Assembly: GCF_036325985.1 (NCBI RefSeq)
Contig: NZ_JAUHLI010000001.1
Span: 124,001 to 188,000 of the forward strand
Length of the DNA stretch: 64,000 bases
Direction of reading: 5' to 3'
From: Alkalimonas cellulosilytica
GTDB lineage: Bacteria; Pseudomonadota; Gammaproteobacteria; Enterobacterales; Alteromonadaceae
The position numbers and the translations under genes were made by a program. A model generated the notes under the pieces. The model had not been told where the DNA came from and made no database searches. It saw only the letters and a program-made list of their open reading frames with translations. Positions within the stretch are counted from its first letter, which is position 1; each line of letters starts with the position of its first letter. This document shows positions 8,153 through 17,283 of the stretch, piece by piece.

Positions 8153-9425
8153 AGCAGCAGAGCCTGAGGCAGCTGTGTCGCAGGATATCGGTTCGAAAGT
8201 CGATATCGCCATCGCTGGTGGCGGTATGGCGGGGCTGACGCTGGCCTGGGCCTTGCTGCAGGCCCGGCCGACGCTTCGCATTGCGGTGATTGAGCAGCAA
8301 GCGGCGGTGGAGCGTTCGGTCAGTTTTGATAGTCGCAGCATTGCGCTGGCTGCCGCCAGTGTGCAGCAATTACAGGCCTGGCAACTCTGGCCGGAGCTTG
8401 GAACCAAAGCCTGTGCCATTCGCCATATTCATGTATCGGATCGAGGCCATTTCGGCAAATGCTACCTGCAAGCCGACCAGTTTGGGTTAACCGAGTTTGG
8501 GGCTGTGCTCGAAGTCGAGCATCTTGGCCAGTTGCTGCAGCAGCGCTTGCGCACTGTGCCCAAGCAGCAACTTCTGATGCTGCAGCCGGAACAGATAGCA
8601 TCCTTGCACCAACACAAAGAGCAGGTAGAGCTGCAACTGGCCAGTGGCAAAGCGCTGTCTGCCAGGCTTTTGGTGGTGTGCGAAGGCGGTCTGTCGCCCA
8701 CCCGGCAACTGGCCGGCTTTGCACTTAGCAGCGAGCACTACGAGCAAACTGCAGTCATTGCCAACCTGGCGCTGGCCGAGCCGCATCAGGGGCGCGCCTA
8801 TGAGCGTTTTACCGCCGATGGCCCGATAGCGCTGCTGCCACTGCCTGATAAGCGCTACTCACTGGTCTGGACCACCAGTCCGGCTCAGGCTATCAGCCTG
8901 ATGCAGCTGAGCGATGATGAATTTACCGCCGCCGCCCAGCAGGCTTTTGGCTACCGGGCCGGTGTTTTTACTAAAAGCGGTGCCCGTGCCTGCTATCCGT
9001 TAACACTACGGCGCAGCGACAGCCCGGTGCGTCATCGCATCGCGCTGCTTGGCAACAGTCTGCACAGCCTGCATCCCATCGCCGGTCAGGGCTTTAATCT
9101 GGCACTGCGCGATATCGCGGCTTTGGTGCAGCTGGTGCAAATGGCGCAACAAACGCCTACAGCTATGGGCGATTACGCCATGCTGCGGCAGTACCAGCTG
9201 GTGCGCGAGGCCGATATGCAGCAGGTGATGACCCTGACCGATGGGCTGGTGCGGCTGTTTTCCAACCGCTCCCGGCTGGTGGCACTGGGCCGTAACCTGG
9301 GCTTGCTGGGGATGTTGCTGTGTGATGACTTACAACAACCACTGGCCCGTCAGGCCATGGGCTACAGCGCCATGCAGCGGATGCAGGCGCAGCTGAAGGA
9401 GTACTCAAACGATGCAGCATTGTGA
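8136..9425 (+). CDS. ubiH: 2-octaprenyl-6-methoxyphenol hydroxylase (ubiquinone synthesis)
   Basis: An FAD-dependent monooxygenase of the UbiH/COQ6 family, 429 aa, acting on a ring hydroxylation step of ubiquinone biosynthesis at the inner membrane. The N-terminal dinucleotide fold shows IAGGGMAGLTLAWALL (about residues 25-40). The second FAD motif reads LLGNSLHSLHPIAGQGFN; the Asn after Gly, where UbiI-type paralogues have an Asp, is typical of UbiH. The start has aggaaag 7 nt upstream, inside pepP. It overlaps ubiI by 14 nt. The order pepP-ubiH-ubiI matches E. coli and supports the assignment. Confidence 0.92.
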   Translation: MASLTKAAEPEAAVSQDIGSKVDIAIAGGGMAGLTLAWALLQARPTLRIAVIEQQAAVERSVSFDSRSIALAAASVQQLQAWQLWPELGTKACAIRHIHVSDRGHFGKCYLQADQFGLTEFGAVLEVEHLGQLLQQRLRTVPKQQLLMLQPEQIASLHQHKEQVELQLASGKALSARLLVVCEGGLSPTRQLAGFALSSEHYEQTAVIANLALAEPHQGRAYERFTADGPIALLPLPDKRYSLVWTTSPAQAISLMQLSDDEFTAAAQQAFGYRAGVFTKSGARACYPLTLRRSDSPVRHRIALLGNSLHSLHPIAGQGFNLALRDIAALVQLVQMAQQTPTAMGDYAMLRQYQLVREADMQQVMTLTDGLVRLFSNRSRLVALGRNLGLLGMLLCDDLQQPLARQAMGYSAMQRMQAQLKEYSNDAAL

Positions 9426-10641
9426 TATCACCATCGTTGGTGCTGGCAGTGCCGGCCTTACCCTGGCGTTGTTGCTGGCTCCGCTGAAGCTATCCATCCA
9501 GCTGGTAGAAAAAGGCCCGGCTCCGGAACCTGCCGCTGCTGAGTTTCAGCGGGTCAGTGCGCTGAATCTGGCATCGCAGCGCCTGTTTGCCCAGCTGGGG
9601 ATCTGGCCGGGGCTCAGCGAACAGCTGGCCGCTTACCAGCAAATGGAAGTCTGGCAAGCCGATAGCTTTGGCCGGATTGGTTTTTCCGCCGAAGAGCAGC
9701 AATTACCAGCCCTTGGCTGGATCTGCGACAACGAACACATTCGCCAGCAGCTGTATCAGCGTGTTAAGCAAGCACCGAATGTGCAGTGTCATTTCAACAG
9801 CAGTATTCAGCGCATCAGCCAGGGCGAGCAGAATGTAGCATTGCAGCTCGATAGTGGTGAACTGCTGCTAAGCCGGTTGCTGGTGGCGGCCGATGGTGCC
9901 AACTCCTTTGTCCGTGAATCGCTGCAGTTGCCGCTGACGCACTGGGATTATCAGCACCATGCGCTGGTGGCGACCTTAACCAGCACCGAGCCGCATCAGG
10001 CCACAGCCCGTCAGGTCTTCTGGCCGGATGGCCCACTGGCATTATTGCCGCTGCCAGACAGCCGACAGGTATCCATTGTCTGGAGTGTACCGCCCGAGCG
10101 GGCCCAGGCACTGCAGGCATTGTCTGCCGATGACTTTGCCAGGGCAGTCACTGCTGCCAGTCAATCGGTGCTGGGGCCGCTGCAGCTTGCCAGCACCCGG
10201 CAGTTGATCCCGCTGCGGATGCGCTACGCCAATCAGTGGGTGCAGGGCAGGGTGCTGCTGGTGGCCGATGCAGCGCACAGCATTCATCCGCTGGCCGGTC
10301 AGGGCATGAACCTGGGTCTGATGGATGTTGCTGCATTAGCAGAACTAATCTCAGAGCAGCTGGAGCAGCAGCTTGAATTCGATTGCCCACGCATGCTGGC
10401 CCGTTACCAGCGCTGGCGAAAATCCGAGGCGCAGAGCCTGATCCTGGCGATGGAAGCCTTTAAACGAGGCTTTAGCGGTGGCGCCCTGCTGCCGAAATTA
10501 CTGCGCTCTGTCGGTATGACCTTACTGGATCAACAAGGCGGTCTGAAACAACGCATGATGGCGCTGGCCCTTGGTAATCAAGGCGATCTGCCCAAATGCG
10601 TCCGGCCTGATGCAAGGCGGGCCAGTGGTGTGGTTGAGTAG
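9412..10641 (+). CDS. ubiI: FAD-dependent ubiquinone hydroxylase, UbiI type
   Basis: A paralogue of ubiH, 409 aa, same fold: GxGxxG-like ITIVGAGSAGLTLALLL at residues 6-22 and VADAAHSIHPLAGQGMNLGL in the second FAD motif. In E. coli the gene at this position (formerly visC) hydroxylates ring carbon C5 of the ubiquinone precursor. The assignment between UbiI and UbiF relies on position. It is the last gene of the ygfB-pepP-ubiH-ubiI unit; an internal promoter for gcvT follows. Confidence 0.88.
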   Translation: MQHCDITIVGAGSAGLTLALLLAPLKLSIQLVEKGPAPEPAAAEFQRVSALNLASQRLFAQLGIWPGLSEQLAAYQQMEVWQADSFGRIGFSAEEQQLPALGWICDNEHIRQQLYQRVKQAPNVQCHFNSSIQRISQGEQNVALQLDSGELLLSRLLVAADGANSFVRESLQLPLTHWDYQHHALVATLTSTEPHQATARQVFWPDGPLALLPLPDSRQVSIVWSVPPERAQALQALSADDFARAVTAASQSVLGPLQLASTRQLIPLRMRYANQWVQGRVLLVADAAHSIHPLAGQGMNLGLMDVAALAELISEQLEQQLEFDCPRMLARYQRWRKSEAQSLILAMEAFKRGFSGGALLPKLLRSVGMTLLDQQGGLKQRMMALALGNQGDLPKCVRPDARRASGVVE

Positions 10642-10690
10642 CGCCGGGCCGTTTGAATCATTGCATTATAAAATCTAATTGAAAAGGGGC

Positions 10691-10719
10691 TGTTGGCACC
10701 CGGCTGCATCCGTTATAAT
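10691..10719 (+). promoter_or_regulatory. Probable sigma-70 promoter of gcvT
   Basis: A perfect TATAAT at 10714-10719 with a weak -35 (TGTTGG, 10691-10696) at 17-nt spacing, about 90 nt before the gcvT ATG. The leader shows no recognisable tandem glycine riboswitch. Confidence 0.5.
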
Positions 10720-10807
10720 CGGTGCATTCTTAGTCGGTCTGGCTGCATAAGTGATTGCTTTGCCGCCTGAATACCGCCGCTGCGCGACAAAGCACTGGGA
10801 GCATCGA

Positions 10808-11902
10808 ATGTCACAACAAGCTGCATCACAACACACCGTATTACACGCCAAGCACCTGGAAGCCGGTGCCAAGATGGTGGATTTTTTCGGTTGGCACATG
10901 CCAATCAACTACGGCTCTCAGATTGAAGAGCATCATGCAGTGCGCCAGGATGCCGGTATGTTCGATGTATCGCACATGACCATCGTCGATTTAACCGGTG
11001 CCCGTACCCGTGATTTCCTGCGCTTTTTGCTGGCCAACGATGTGGCCAAGCTGACGGTGCCTGGCAAAGCCCTGTACACCGCCATGCTGAACGAAGCCGG
11101 TGGTGTAATTGACGACCTGATTGTCTACTTCCTGCAAGAAGATTACTTCCGTATTGTGGTGAACTCCGCCACCCGTGAAAAAGATTTGGCCTGGCTGAAC
11201 CAGCATGCACCTGCGTTTGAGGTGACGGTTACCGAGCGGCCGGAGCTGGCGCTGATTGCTGTGCAGGGCCCCAATGCCAAGGCCAAAGTAGCTACTTTAC
11301 TGGATGCCGATCAACAGGCAGCCGTGGCAGGCATGAAGCCGTTCTTTGGTGTGCAAAGCGGTGATTTGTTTATCGCCACCACCGGTTACACCGGTGAAGA
11401 CGGTTACGAAATTGCCATGCCGGAAGCCAAAGCCGCCGATTTCTGGCAGCAACTGCTGGAGGCTGGGGTAAAACCGGCTGGCCTGGGTGCCCGTGATACG
11501 TTGCGCCTCGAAGCCGGTATGAATTTGTATGGCCAGGATATGGACGAAACGGTCTCGCCACTGGCTGCTAACATGGGCTGGACCATTGCTTGGGAGCCAG
11601 CCGATCGCAACTTTATTGGCCGTGCTGCGCTCGAGCAACAAAAAGCCGCCGGCACCGACAAGCTGGTTGGCCTGGTGATGGAACAAAAAGGCGTGCTGCG
11701 CCATGGTCAGCGCGTGGTGGTTGAGGGCGGGGAAGGCATCATTACGTCCGGTACTTTTTCACCGACTCTGGGCTTTAGCATCGCGATGGCGCGGGTTCCT
11801 GCCAGTGTGGGCGACAGCGCCGAAGTGGATATCCGTGGCAAGCTGGTGCCTGTCAAGGTGATAAAACCGGCTTTTGTTCGCATGGGCAAAAAACTTATCT
11901 AA
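10808..11902 (+). CDS. gcvT: Glycine cleavage system T protein (aminomethyltransferase)
   Basis: Transfers the methylene group from the aminomethyl-lipoyl arm of GcvH to tetrahydrofolate, releasing ammonia. The chosen ATG gives 364 aa, the usual length, and has gggagc just upstream; a GTG at 10751 would add 19 residues not typical of the family. Visible features are the N-terminal GAKMVDFFGWHMPINYG segment, the FDVSHM folate-site motif and GTFSPTLGFSIAMARV in the C-terminal domain. First gene of gcvT-gcvH-gcvP. Confidence 0.96.
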   Translation: MSQQAASQHTVLHAKHLEAGAKMVDFFGWHMPINYGSQIEEHHAVRQDAGMFDVSHMTIVDLTGARTRDFLRFLLANDVAKLTVPGKALYTAMLNEAGGVIDDLIVYFLQEDYFRIVVNSATREKDLAWLNQHAPAFEVTVTERPELALIAVQGPNAKAKVATLLDADQQAAVAGMKPFFGVQSGDLFIATTGYTGEDGYEIAMPEAKAADFWQQLLEAGVKPAGLGARDTLRLEAGMNLYGQDMDETVSPLAANMGWTIAWEPADRNFIGRAALEQQKAAGTDKLVGLVMEQKGVLRHGQRVVVEGGEGIITSGTFSPTLGFSIAMARVPASVGDSAEVDIRGKLVPVKVIKPAFVRMGKKLI

Positions 11903-12025
11903 ACTAACAGGTGGTTGTTTGTACAAAAGCTGTACAAGCCACTGCCTGCTGTATCACAATAAACTGAAACCGTCTGTGCACGCGGACAAACGACTAAAAG
12001 AACAACGTCAGGTAAGGAATTAAAC

Positions 12026-12415
12026 ATGAGCTCTATCCCTACAGAATTAAAGTACGCTTCTTCCCATGAGTGGGTGCGTCACGAAGGCGACGGCATCTTC
12101 AGCGTTGGCATTTCTGAGCATGCACAGGAACTGCTGGGTGATATGGTGTTTGTGGAGCTGCCGGAAGTCGGTGATACCGTTTCTCAGGGCGATGACTGTG
12201 CAGTTGCCGAGTCGGTCAAAGCGGCTTCAGATATTTATGCGCCACTGTCTGGCGAAGTGGTCGAAGTGAACGAGTCGCTGGCCGATGCGCCGGAGCAAGT
12301 GAACGCCAGCCCGTACCACGATGGTTGGATGTTCAAAATCAAAGCCTCTGATCTGGCCGAGCTGGATGAACTGCTGGACGCCGAAGGCTACCAGAACGTG
12401 ATCGACGAAGAGTAA
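12026..12415 (+). CDS. gcvH: Glycine cleavage system H protein
   Basis: The lipoyl-carrier protein that shuttles the aminomethyl group between GcvP, GcvT and the L protein. It is 129 aa, with the lipoylated lysine at residue 65 in AVAESVKAASDIYAPLSGEV. The spacing to gcvT is 123 nt. A stable hairpin follows at 12433-12459. Confidence 0.97.
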   Translation: MSSIPTELKYASSHEWVRHEGDGIFSVGISEHAQELLGDMVFVELPEVGDTVSQGDDCAVAESVKAASDIYAPLSGEVVEVNESLADAPEQVNASPYHDGWMFKIKASDLAELDELLDAEGYQNVIDEE

Positions 12416-12432
12416 CACCAATCTGTTGCTGC

Positions 12433-12459
12433 GTAAGCCCCGTATTATTCGGGGCTTAC
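12433..12459 (+). terminator. Intercistronic hairpin between gcvH and gcvP
   Basis: A perfect 10-bp stem (gtaagccccg / cggggcttac) with a 7-nt loop, followed only by cttta rather than a long T run. It looks like a partial terminator or a processing/stability element that may set gcvP levels below those of gcvTH. Confidence 0.5.
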
Positions 12460-12502
12460 CTTTATAGGCTGTACATTTTTGTATTTATAGGACACATCAA
12501 GC

Positions 12503-15397
12503 ATGAGCAACCCTGCTGCTAAAACGCTGTCGCAACTTGCGAATCACCAGGAATTCATTCAACGTCATATTGGCCCGGATGCCAATGAAACTGCCGCTAT
12601 GCTGGCCGAGCTGAATGTCGGCTCGGTGGAAGAGCTGATTGCGCAAACCATTCCGGCCGATATCCGTTTGCCACAACCACTGGCGATTGGTGACAGCCGC
12701 AGCGAGGCCGAAGCCCTTGCTTACCTGAAGTCCGTTGCTGCCAAGAACAAAATTTTCAAATCCTACATTGGCATGGGCTATCACCCAACGCTGACGCCGA
12801 ACGTGATCCTGCGCAATGTGCTGGAAAACCCGGGCTGGTACACCGCCTACACGCCGTATCAGCCGGAAATCGCCCAGGGCCGTTTAGAAGCCCTGCTGAA
12901 CTTCCAGCATCTGACGCTGGATTTAACCGGCCTGGAGCTGGCCAGTGCCTCCTTGCTGGATGAAGCCACTGCCGCTGCCGAAGCCATGGCGCTGGCCAAG
13001 CGGGTGTCGAAAAACAAAAAATCCAACAGCTACTTTATTGCCAATGACGTGCACCCACAAACCTTGGACGTGGTGAAAACCCGTGCCGAGATGTTTGGCT
13101 TTGATATCGTCACCGGCCCGGCCAGCGACGCTGCCAAGCACGATGTGTTCGGTGCCTTGCTGCAATACCCAAGCAGCAGCGGTGAAGTGCGTGACGACAG
13201 CGCTCTGATTGCCGATTTGCAGGCCAATAAGGCCATCGTGGCGGTTGCTACTGACATTATGGCGCTGGTGCTGATGAAATCCCCTGGCCAGCTGGGCGCC
13301 GATGTGGTGCTGGGCTCGGCGCAGCGTTTTGGGGTGCCGATGGGCTACGGCGGCCCACACGCCGCTTTCTTTGCCACCCGCGATGCTTACAAGCGCTCGA
13401 TGCCAGGCCGTATTATCGGTGTATCGAAAGACCGTCTTGATAACAACGCCCTGCGCATGGCGATGCAAACCCGCGAGCAGCATATTCGCCGCGAGAAAGC
13501 CAACTCCAACATCTGTACCGCTCAGGTGCTGCTGGCCAATATGGCATCGTTCTACGCCGTCTACCATGGCCCGGAAGGCCTGAAGACCATTGCCGAGCGC
13601 ATTCACCGCTCTGCCGATATTTTTGCTGCTGGTTTAAAAGCCAAAGGCGTCGAGCTGCTGCACAACCACTGGTTCGATACCATCAGCTTTAAAGTAGCCG
13701 ATCGCGCTGCCGTTATTGCCCGCGCGCTGGCCAAAGAAGTGAACCTGCGCACTGATCTGAGCGATAGCCTGTCAGTCAGCTTCCACGAGCTGACCACAGC
13801 GGCCGATATCGCTGAACTCTTTGCTATTGTGCTGGGCGACAACCATGGTCTGGATGTGGCGGCATTGGATGCTGAGCTGGTGCAACAGGGTTCTAGCTCA
13901 ATTCCTGCCAGTCTGCTGCGTCACGATGCAATTTTGCAGCACCCGGTGTTTAACCAGTACCACTCAGAAACTGAGATGCTGCGTTACATCAAAAAGCTGG
14001 AAAACAAAGATCTGGCATTGAACCATTCGATGATTTCTCTGGGCTCCTGCACCATGAAGCTGAACGCCACTGCCGAGATGATCCCGGTCACCTGGCCGGA
14101 ATTTGGCGCGCTGCACCCGTTCTGCCCACTCGATCAGGCACAAGGCTATGGCCAGATGATCACCGAGCTTGGCGACTGGCTGGTCAATATCACAGGTTAC
14201 GACAACATCTCGATGCAGCCGAACTCCGGTGCCCAGGGCGAATACGCTGGCATGATTGCCATTCGCAAGTACCACGAAAGCCGTGGCGAAGGCCACCGCA
14301 ATGTCTGTCTGATCCCGGTCTCTGCCCATGGCACTAATCCGGCGACAGCGGCCATGGCCAACTTTGAAGTGGTGCTGGTCGATTGCGACAAGTCCGGCAA
14401 CATCGATATGGCCGATTTAAAAGCCAAGGCCGAGGAAGTATCGGATCGGCTGGCGGCCATTATGGTGACCTACCCGTCGACGCATGGCGTTTTTGAAGCC
14501 AGCATCCGTGAACTGTGCGAGATCGTGCACGCGCACGGTGGCCAGGTCTATATGGACGGTGCCAATATGAACGCTCAGGTGGGGTTAACCTCACCAGGCT
14601 TTATCGGTTCGGACGTGTCGCATTTGAACCTGCACAAAACCTTCTGCATCCCGCACGGCGGCGGCGGCCCTGGCATGGGCCCGATTGGTGTGAAAAGCCA
14701 TCTGGCACCGTTTTTACCGAATCACCCGGTGGTGAAAATCCCAGGCACCGGCGAGCAAAACGGTGCGGTTTCGGCCGCGCCTTACGGCAGCGCTGGTATT
14801 TTGCCTATCAGCTGGATGTACATTGCCATGATGGGCAGCGAGGGCTTAAAGCAGGCCACTGAAATCGCTATCCTGAGCGCCAACTACATGGCGAAGAAGC
14901 TGGATCCGCACTTCCCGGTACTGTACCGCGGCAGCAACGGCCGGGTGGCGCACGAGTGCATCATTGATATTCGTCCACTGAAAGAAGCCAGTGGCGTCAC
15001 CGAGATGGACATCGCCAAGCGTCTGATGGACTTTGGTTACCACTCACCGACCATGAGCTTCCCGGTCGCCGGTACTTTGATGATTGAACCCACCGAGTCG
15101 GAAAGCAAAGCCGAGCTGGATAAGTTCATCGAAGCCATGACCACCATTCGTGCTGAAATTGCCAAGGTAGAATCCGGTGAATGGGCACTGGACAACAACC
15201 CGCTGCACTTTGCCCCGCACAGCATGCAGGATGTGTTCAGCAACGACTGGAACCGCGCCTACGACCGCCAGGTCGCCGCCTTCCCGGCCGCTTTTGTCGC
15301 CGAGAACAAGTTCTGGCCAACCGTAACCCGTATCGACGATGTCTACGGCGATCGCAACCTGGTGTGCGCTTGTCCAAGTCCGGAGGCTTATCGTTAA
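12503..15397 (+). CDS. gcvP: Glycine dehydrogenase (decarboxylating), P protein
   Basis: The PLP-dependent enzyme that decarboxylates glycine and loads the aminomethyl group onto lipoyl-GcvH. It is 964 aa, a single fused polypeptide containing both the alpha-like N-terminal half and the beta-like C-terminal half. The PLP lysine is in SHLNLHKTFCIPHGGGGPG. The start follows a taggac Shine-Dalgarno-like site. It ends at an intrinsic terminator (15427-15455). Confidence 0.98.
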   Translation: MSNPAAKTLSQLANHQEFIQRHIGPDANETAAMLAELNVGSVEELIAQTIPADIRLPQPLAIGDSRSEAEALAYLKSVAAKNKIFKSYIGMGYHPTLTPNVILRNVLENPGWYTAYTPYQPEIAQGRLEALLNFQHLTLDLTGLELASASLLDEATAAAEAMALAKRVSKNKKSNSYFIANDVHPQTLDVVKTRAEMFGFDIVTGPASDAAKHDVFGALLQYPSSSGEVRDDSALIADLQANKAIVAVATDIMALVLMKSPGQLGADVVLGSAQRFGVPMGYGGPHAAFFATRDAYKRSMPGRIIGVSKDRLDNNALRMAMQTREQHIRREKANSNICTAQVLLANMASFYAVYHGPEGLKTIAERIHRSADIFAAGLKAKGVELLHNHWFDTISFKVADRAAVIARALAKEVNLRTDLSDSLSVSFHELTTAADIAELFAIVLGDNHGLDVAALDAELVQQGSSSIPASLLRHDAILQHPVFNQYHSETEMLRYIKKLENKDLALNHSMISLGSCTMKLNATAEMIPVTWPEFGALHPFCPLDQAQGYGQMITELGDWLVNITGYDNISMQPNSGAQGEYAGMIAIRKYHESRGEGHRNVCLIPVSAHGTNPATAAMANFEVVLVDCDKSGNIDMADLKAKAEEVSDRLAAIMVTYPSTHGVFEASIRELCEIVHAHGGQVYMDGANMNAQVGLTSPGFIGSDVSHLNLHKTFCIPHGGGGPGMGPIGVKSHLAPFLPNHPVVKIPGTGEQNGAVSAAPYGSAGILPISWMYIAMMGSEGLKQATEIAILSANYMAKKLDPHFPVLYRGSNGRVAHECIIDIRPLKEASGVTEMDIAKRLMDFGYHSPTMSFPVAGTLMIEPTESESKAELDKFIEAMTTIRAEIAKVESGEWALDNNPLHFAPHSMQDVFSNDWNRAYDRQVAAFPAAFVAENKFWPTVTRIDDVYGDRNLVCACPSPEAYR

Positions 15398-15426
15398 TTC
15401 CGGCTAGTCAGTAAAGCCATAAAGTA

Positions 15427-15455
15427 AACCCCAGCCTCTGTGCTGGGGTTTTTAA
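15427..15455 (+). terminator. Terminator of the gcv operon
   Basis: Stem aaccccagc / gctggggtt with a 6-nt loop (ctctgt), followed by a T run and preceded by an A-rich stretch. It lies 30 nt after the gcvP stop. Confidence 0.85.
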
Positions 15456-15638
15456 TGGAATCTGTATCAGTGATCTCATTCACCGGGCCCAGCAATTAAC
15501 CTCGATAAAGTCAGTCGAATTTACCAAATTTGAATTATCTGTTGCATTGCACTAAAAATGTAAAAACAAGGTTTATTTACCCCCCTTTTTCGTGTACTGT
15601 ACTGGTCTACTGGTTACCTCAAACATAGGCCACCGTTT

Positions 15639-16040
15639 ATGCAGCTCAAATTAGTCACGGCCATTCCCTTGTTGTTGATCACAGTGGCGAGTTGTACCGT
15701 GGCTGGAACTTCAGAAGACAATGCCAGGGTACCCTTTGATCGTTTGCTGGCGCTTGCCAATGGTCAACCGCTGACCCCATTACCACCATCTTTCTCAGAG
15801 CGAGCGAAAGCTGGGATTGCGCAAGATCAGCTGAATATGTACCTTGCCGGCGTGATTGATAGTAAAGAAAGCCATGATTGGTGTGTTGCTAAGTCAGGGT
15901 TGCCACCGCATGAAGTGAATCAACTGCTTTTGGCTGAGCTGCAGCAAGATTATGAACAGCAGAAAGTTGCCAGTCGTGATAATGCAGCCGTGTTAGTGGC
16001 TAAAAAACTTCGTATTTTATTTCCATGTTCGTCGTTATAA
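15639..16040 (+). CDS. Rap1a/Tai4-like immunity protein (exported)
   Basis: A 133-aa exported protein. The N-terminus is a signal sequence ending LLITVASC, which may be a lipobox (Cys 19) or a Sec signal. The rest fits the Rap1a/Tai pattern: a YLAGVIDS helix, a WCV cysteine, a central HEVNQLLLAEL helix and a closing pair AVLVAKKLRILFPC. In this family the proteins stay in the periplasm and block type VI secretion peptidoglycan amidases. The next gene, 13 nt downstream, looks exactly like such an amidase, which strongly supports the reading. No other T6SS gene is in the window. Assigned by pattern and context, not by search. Confidence 0.75.
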   Translation: MQLKLVTAIPLLLITVASCTVAGTSEDNARVPFDRLLALANGQPLTPLPPSFSERAKAGIAQDQLNMYLAGVIDSKESHDWCVAKSGLPPHEVNQLLLAELQQDYEQQKVASRDNAAVLVAKKLRILFPCSSL

Positions 16041-16053
16041 GTAGGGATACTTA

Positions 16054-16527
16054 ATGTCAATTATTACCTATCAAGCTATTGCTGATGCTTATGAAAAATA
16101 CAATGCTTTTAACACGGCTGAGCTTTATCGGTTGCTTGGTTGGGATGATCTCATTGGTCGACCTGAGTGGGCAAATACCTGTGCTGTCAGAATGAGCTTA
16201 GCATTGTTAGAAGCAGGAATGAACGTTACAGGGCGTGTGCAGATTAAGCAAGGCGATCTGAAAGGGCGTTGGGTTGAGCCGGGACAAAACCGGTTATCTG
16301 ATTGGTTAGTCAGGCAATTGGGGCAACCGGAAGTATTTCCTTTTGACAGTACTAACTTAGCCGGCCCTCAATCACTCTATGGTAAAAAAGGCATAATTTC
16401 ATTTATGCGTATTCCAAGTTATTCAGGCGGGCATATTGATTTGTTGCATCGATCGAATGATTACCTTACATGCAGTCGGAGCTGTTATTTTACCGCTGAT
16501 GAAGTCCGCTTTTGGGCGTTGAGCTAG
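16054..16527 (+). CDS. Type VI secretion amidase effector, Tae4 family
   Basis: A 157-aa protein with the two hallmark blocks of Tae4 NlpC/P60-like amidases: a catalytic cysteine at residue 43 in NTCAVRMSLAL and a catalytic histidine at residue 127 in GGHIDLLH, preceded by GKKGIISF. Two C-terminal cysteines (C140, C144) sit where Tae4 proteins carry a disulfide-like pair. Known Tae4 effectors cut the D-Glu/mDAP bond of peptidoglycan in the periplasm of rival cells. There is no signal peptide, as expected for a T6SS cargo. It is paired with the upstream immunity gene. The T6SS that would deliver it must be encoded elsewhere. Confidence 0.85.
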   Translation: MSIITYQAIADAYEKYNAFNTAELYRLLGWDDLIGRPEWANTCAVRMSLALLEAGMNVTGRVQIKQGDLKGRWVEPGQNRLSDWLVRQLGQPEVFPFDSTNLAGPQSLYGKKGIISFMRIPSYSGGHIDLLHRSNDYLTCSRSCYFTADEVRFWALS

Positions 16528-16546
16528 TTGCAGCGAATAGCTTTGT

Positions 16547-16664
16547 GAACAAGGACTGGTTATGCTCACTAAGTGCGCTCGTTTAAGCCTGTTGTTACTG
16601 GTAAGCCAGGCCAGTTTTATTGCCACGGCTGATATCAACCAGGCGCTGTCTTTTGTGTAAAACT
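16547..16664 (+). pseudogene. Truncated 5' copy of the periplasmic methyltransferase gene
   Basis: Positions 16547-16648 align without gaps to 20790-20891, the ribosome-binding region and signal-peptide codons of the intact methyltransferase, with about 10 mismatches in 102 nt. The reading frame opens MLTKCARLSLLLLVSQ at 16562 but leaves homology at codon 29 and stops at 16658-16660. It is therefore a leftover 5' fragment. The intervening 4.1 kb holds the unlinked accessory genes. Confidence 0.8.
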
Positions 16665-16761
16665 GAAGTTGAAGTTCATATTTACACGGTTTCGCTGCTA
16701 GTGCCAGAGTTAGACTTAACTACTAAGCCTATAGAAATAAACCGATGTATTATTACTCACT

Positions 16762-17283
16762 TTATTCTTTTTTTTCCGAGGCTAAAGAGGTCGCTTTGCT
16801 AATAATCTGAGGCACAAATCTCTCAGAAAATCCTGCAACAAATGACCAAAATAGAAACTTAGCGAGATCCTCACCAGAATTTGGGTAAGTCTCGGTAAGC
16901 ACTGCGAAAATGTAAGCACTATCAGTACCTGTGTCAGGTGGCCGTGGGAAGTGGAATTCAGGAAAGAGTTGGCCCGAAATGATCCCAGATAACAATATGA
17001 CATAAAGGACTAATGCAAATACACCACCAAATATTGGGACTAATAATATCTGAAACCATGATGCGGCTAATAGCTCTAACTCTTGGTCTGAAACTTTCCG
17101 AAGTCTTTGTTGTATACTTACGAACCCCCCGATGACTCCACACAAAAGACCAGACCATGTCATCATAAGCCTAAACTCGAAAAAGTAGCTTAGACCAAAA
17201 ATAACGCCGAGAATGATAAGCGTTGCGGCAGTCATTAAGATCAACCGTTTCGTAATATTATGAATATGCTTAATGCGATCCAT
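16762..17283 (-). CDS. Unknown membrane protein
   Basis: A 173-aa protein I cannot assign to a named family. It has three clear hydrophobic segments: about residues 14-32 (LILMTAATLIILGVIFGLSY), 40-55 and 80-105. The C-terminal FWSFVAGFSERFVPQII motif is amphipathic and recurs in small membrane proteins of accessory regions (recollection, not search). The start ATG at 17283 is preferred because aaaggg lies 6 nt upstream. It is transcribed against its neighbours and AT-rich, as expected of an acquired gene. Confidence 0.6.
   Translation of the reverse strand: MDRIKHIHNITKRLILMTAATLIILGVIFGLSYFFEFRLMMTWSGLLCGVIGGFVSIQQRLRKVSDQELELLAASWFQILLVPIFGGVFALVLYVILLSGIISGQLFPEFHFPRPPDTGTDSAYIFAVLTETYPNSGEDLAKFLFWSFVAGFSERFVPQIISKATSLASEKKE

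Noticed and set aside
10641..10807. Possible glycine riboswitch upstream of gcvT
   Set aside because: The leader is only about 90 nt after the -10 and I cannot trace either aptamer core. A tandem riboswitch would need about 200 nt.
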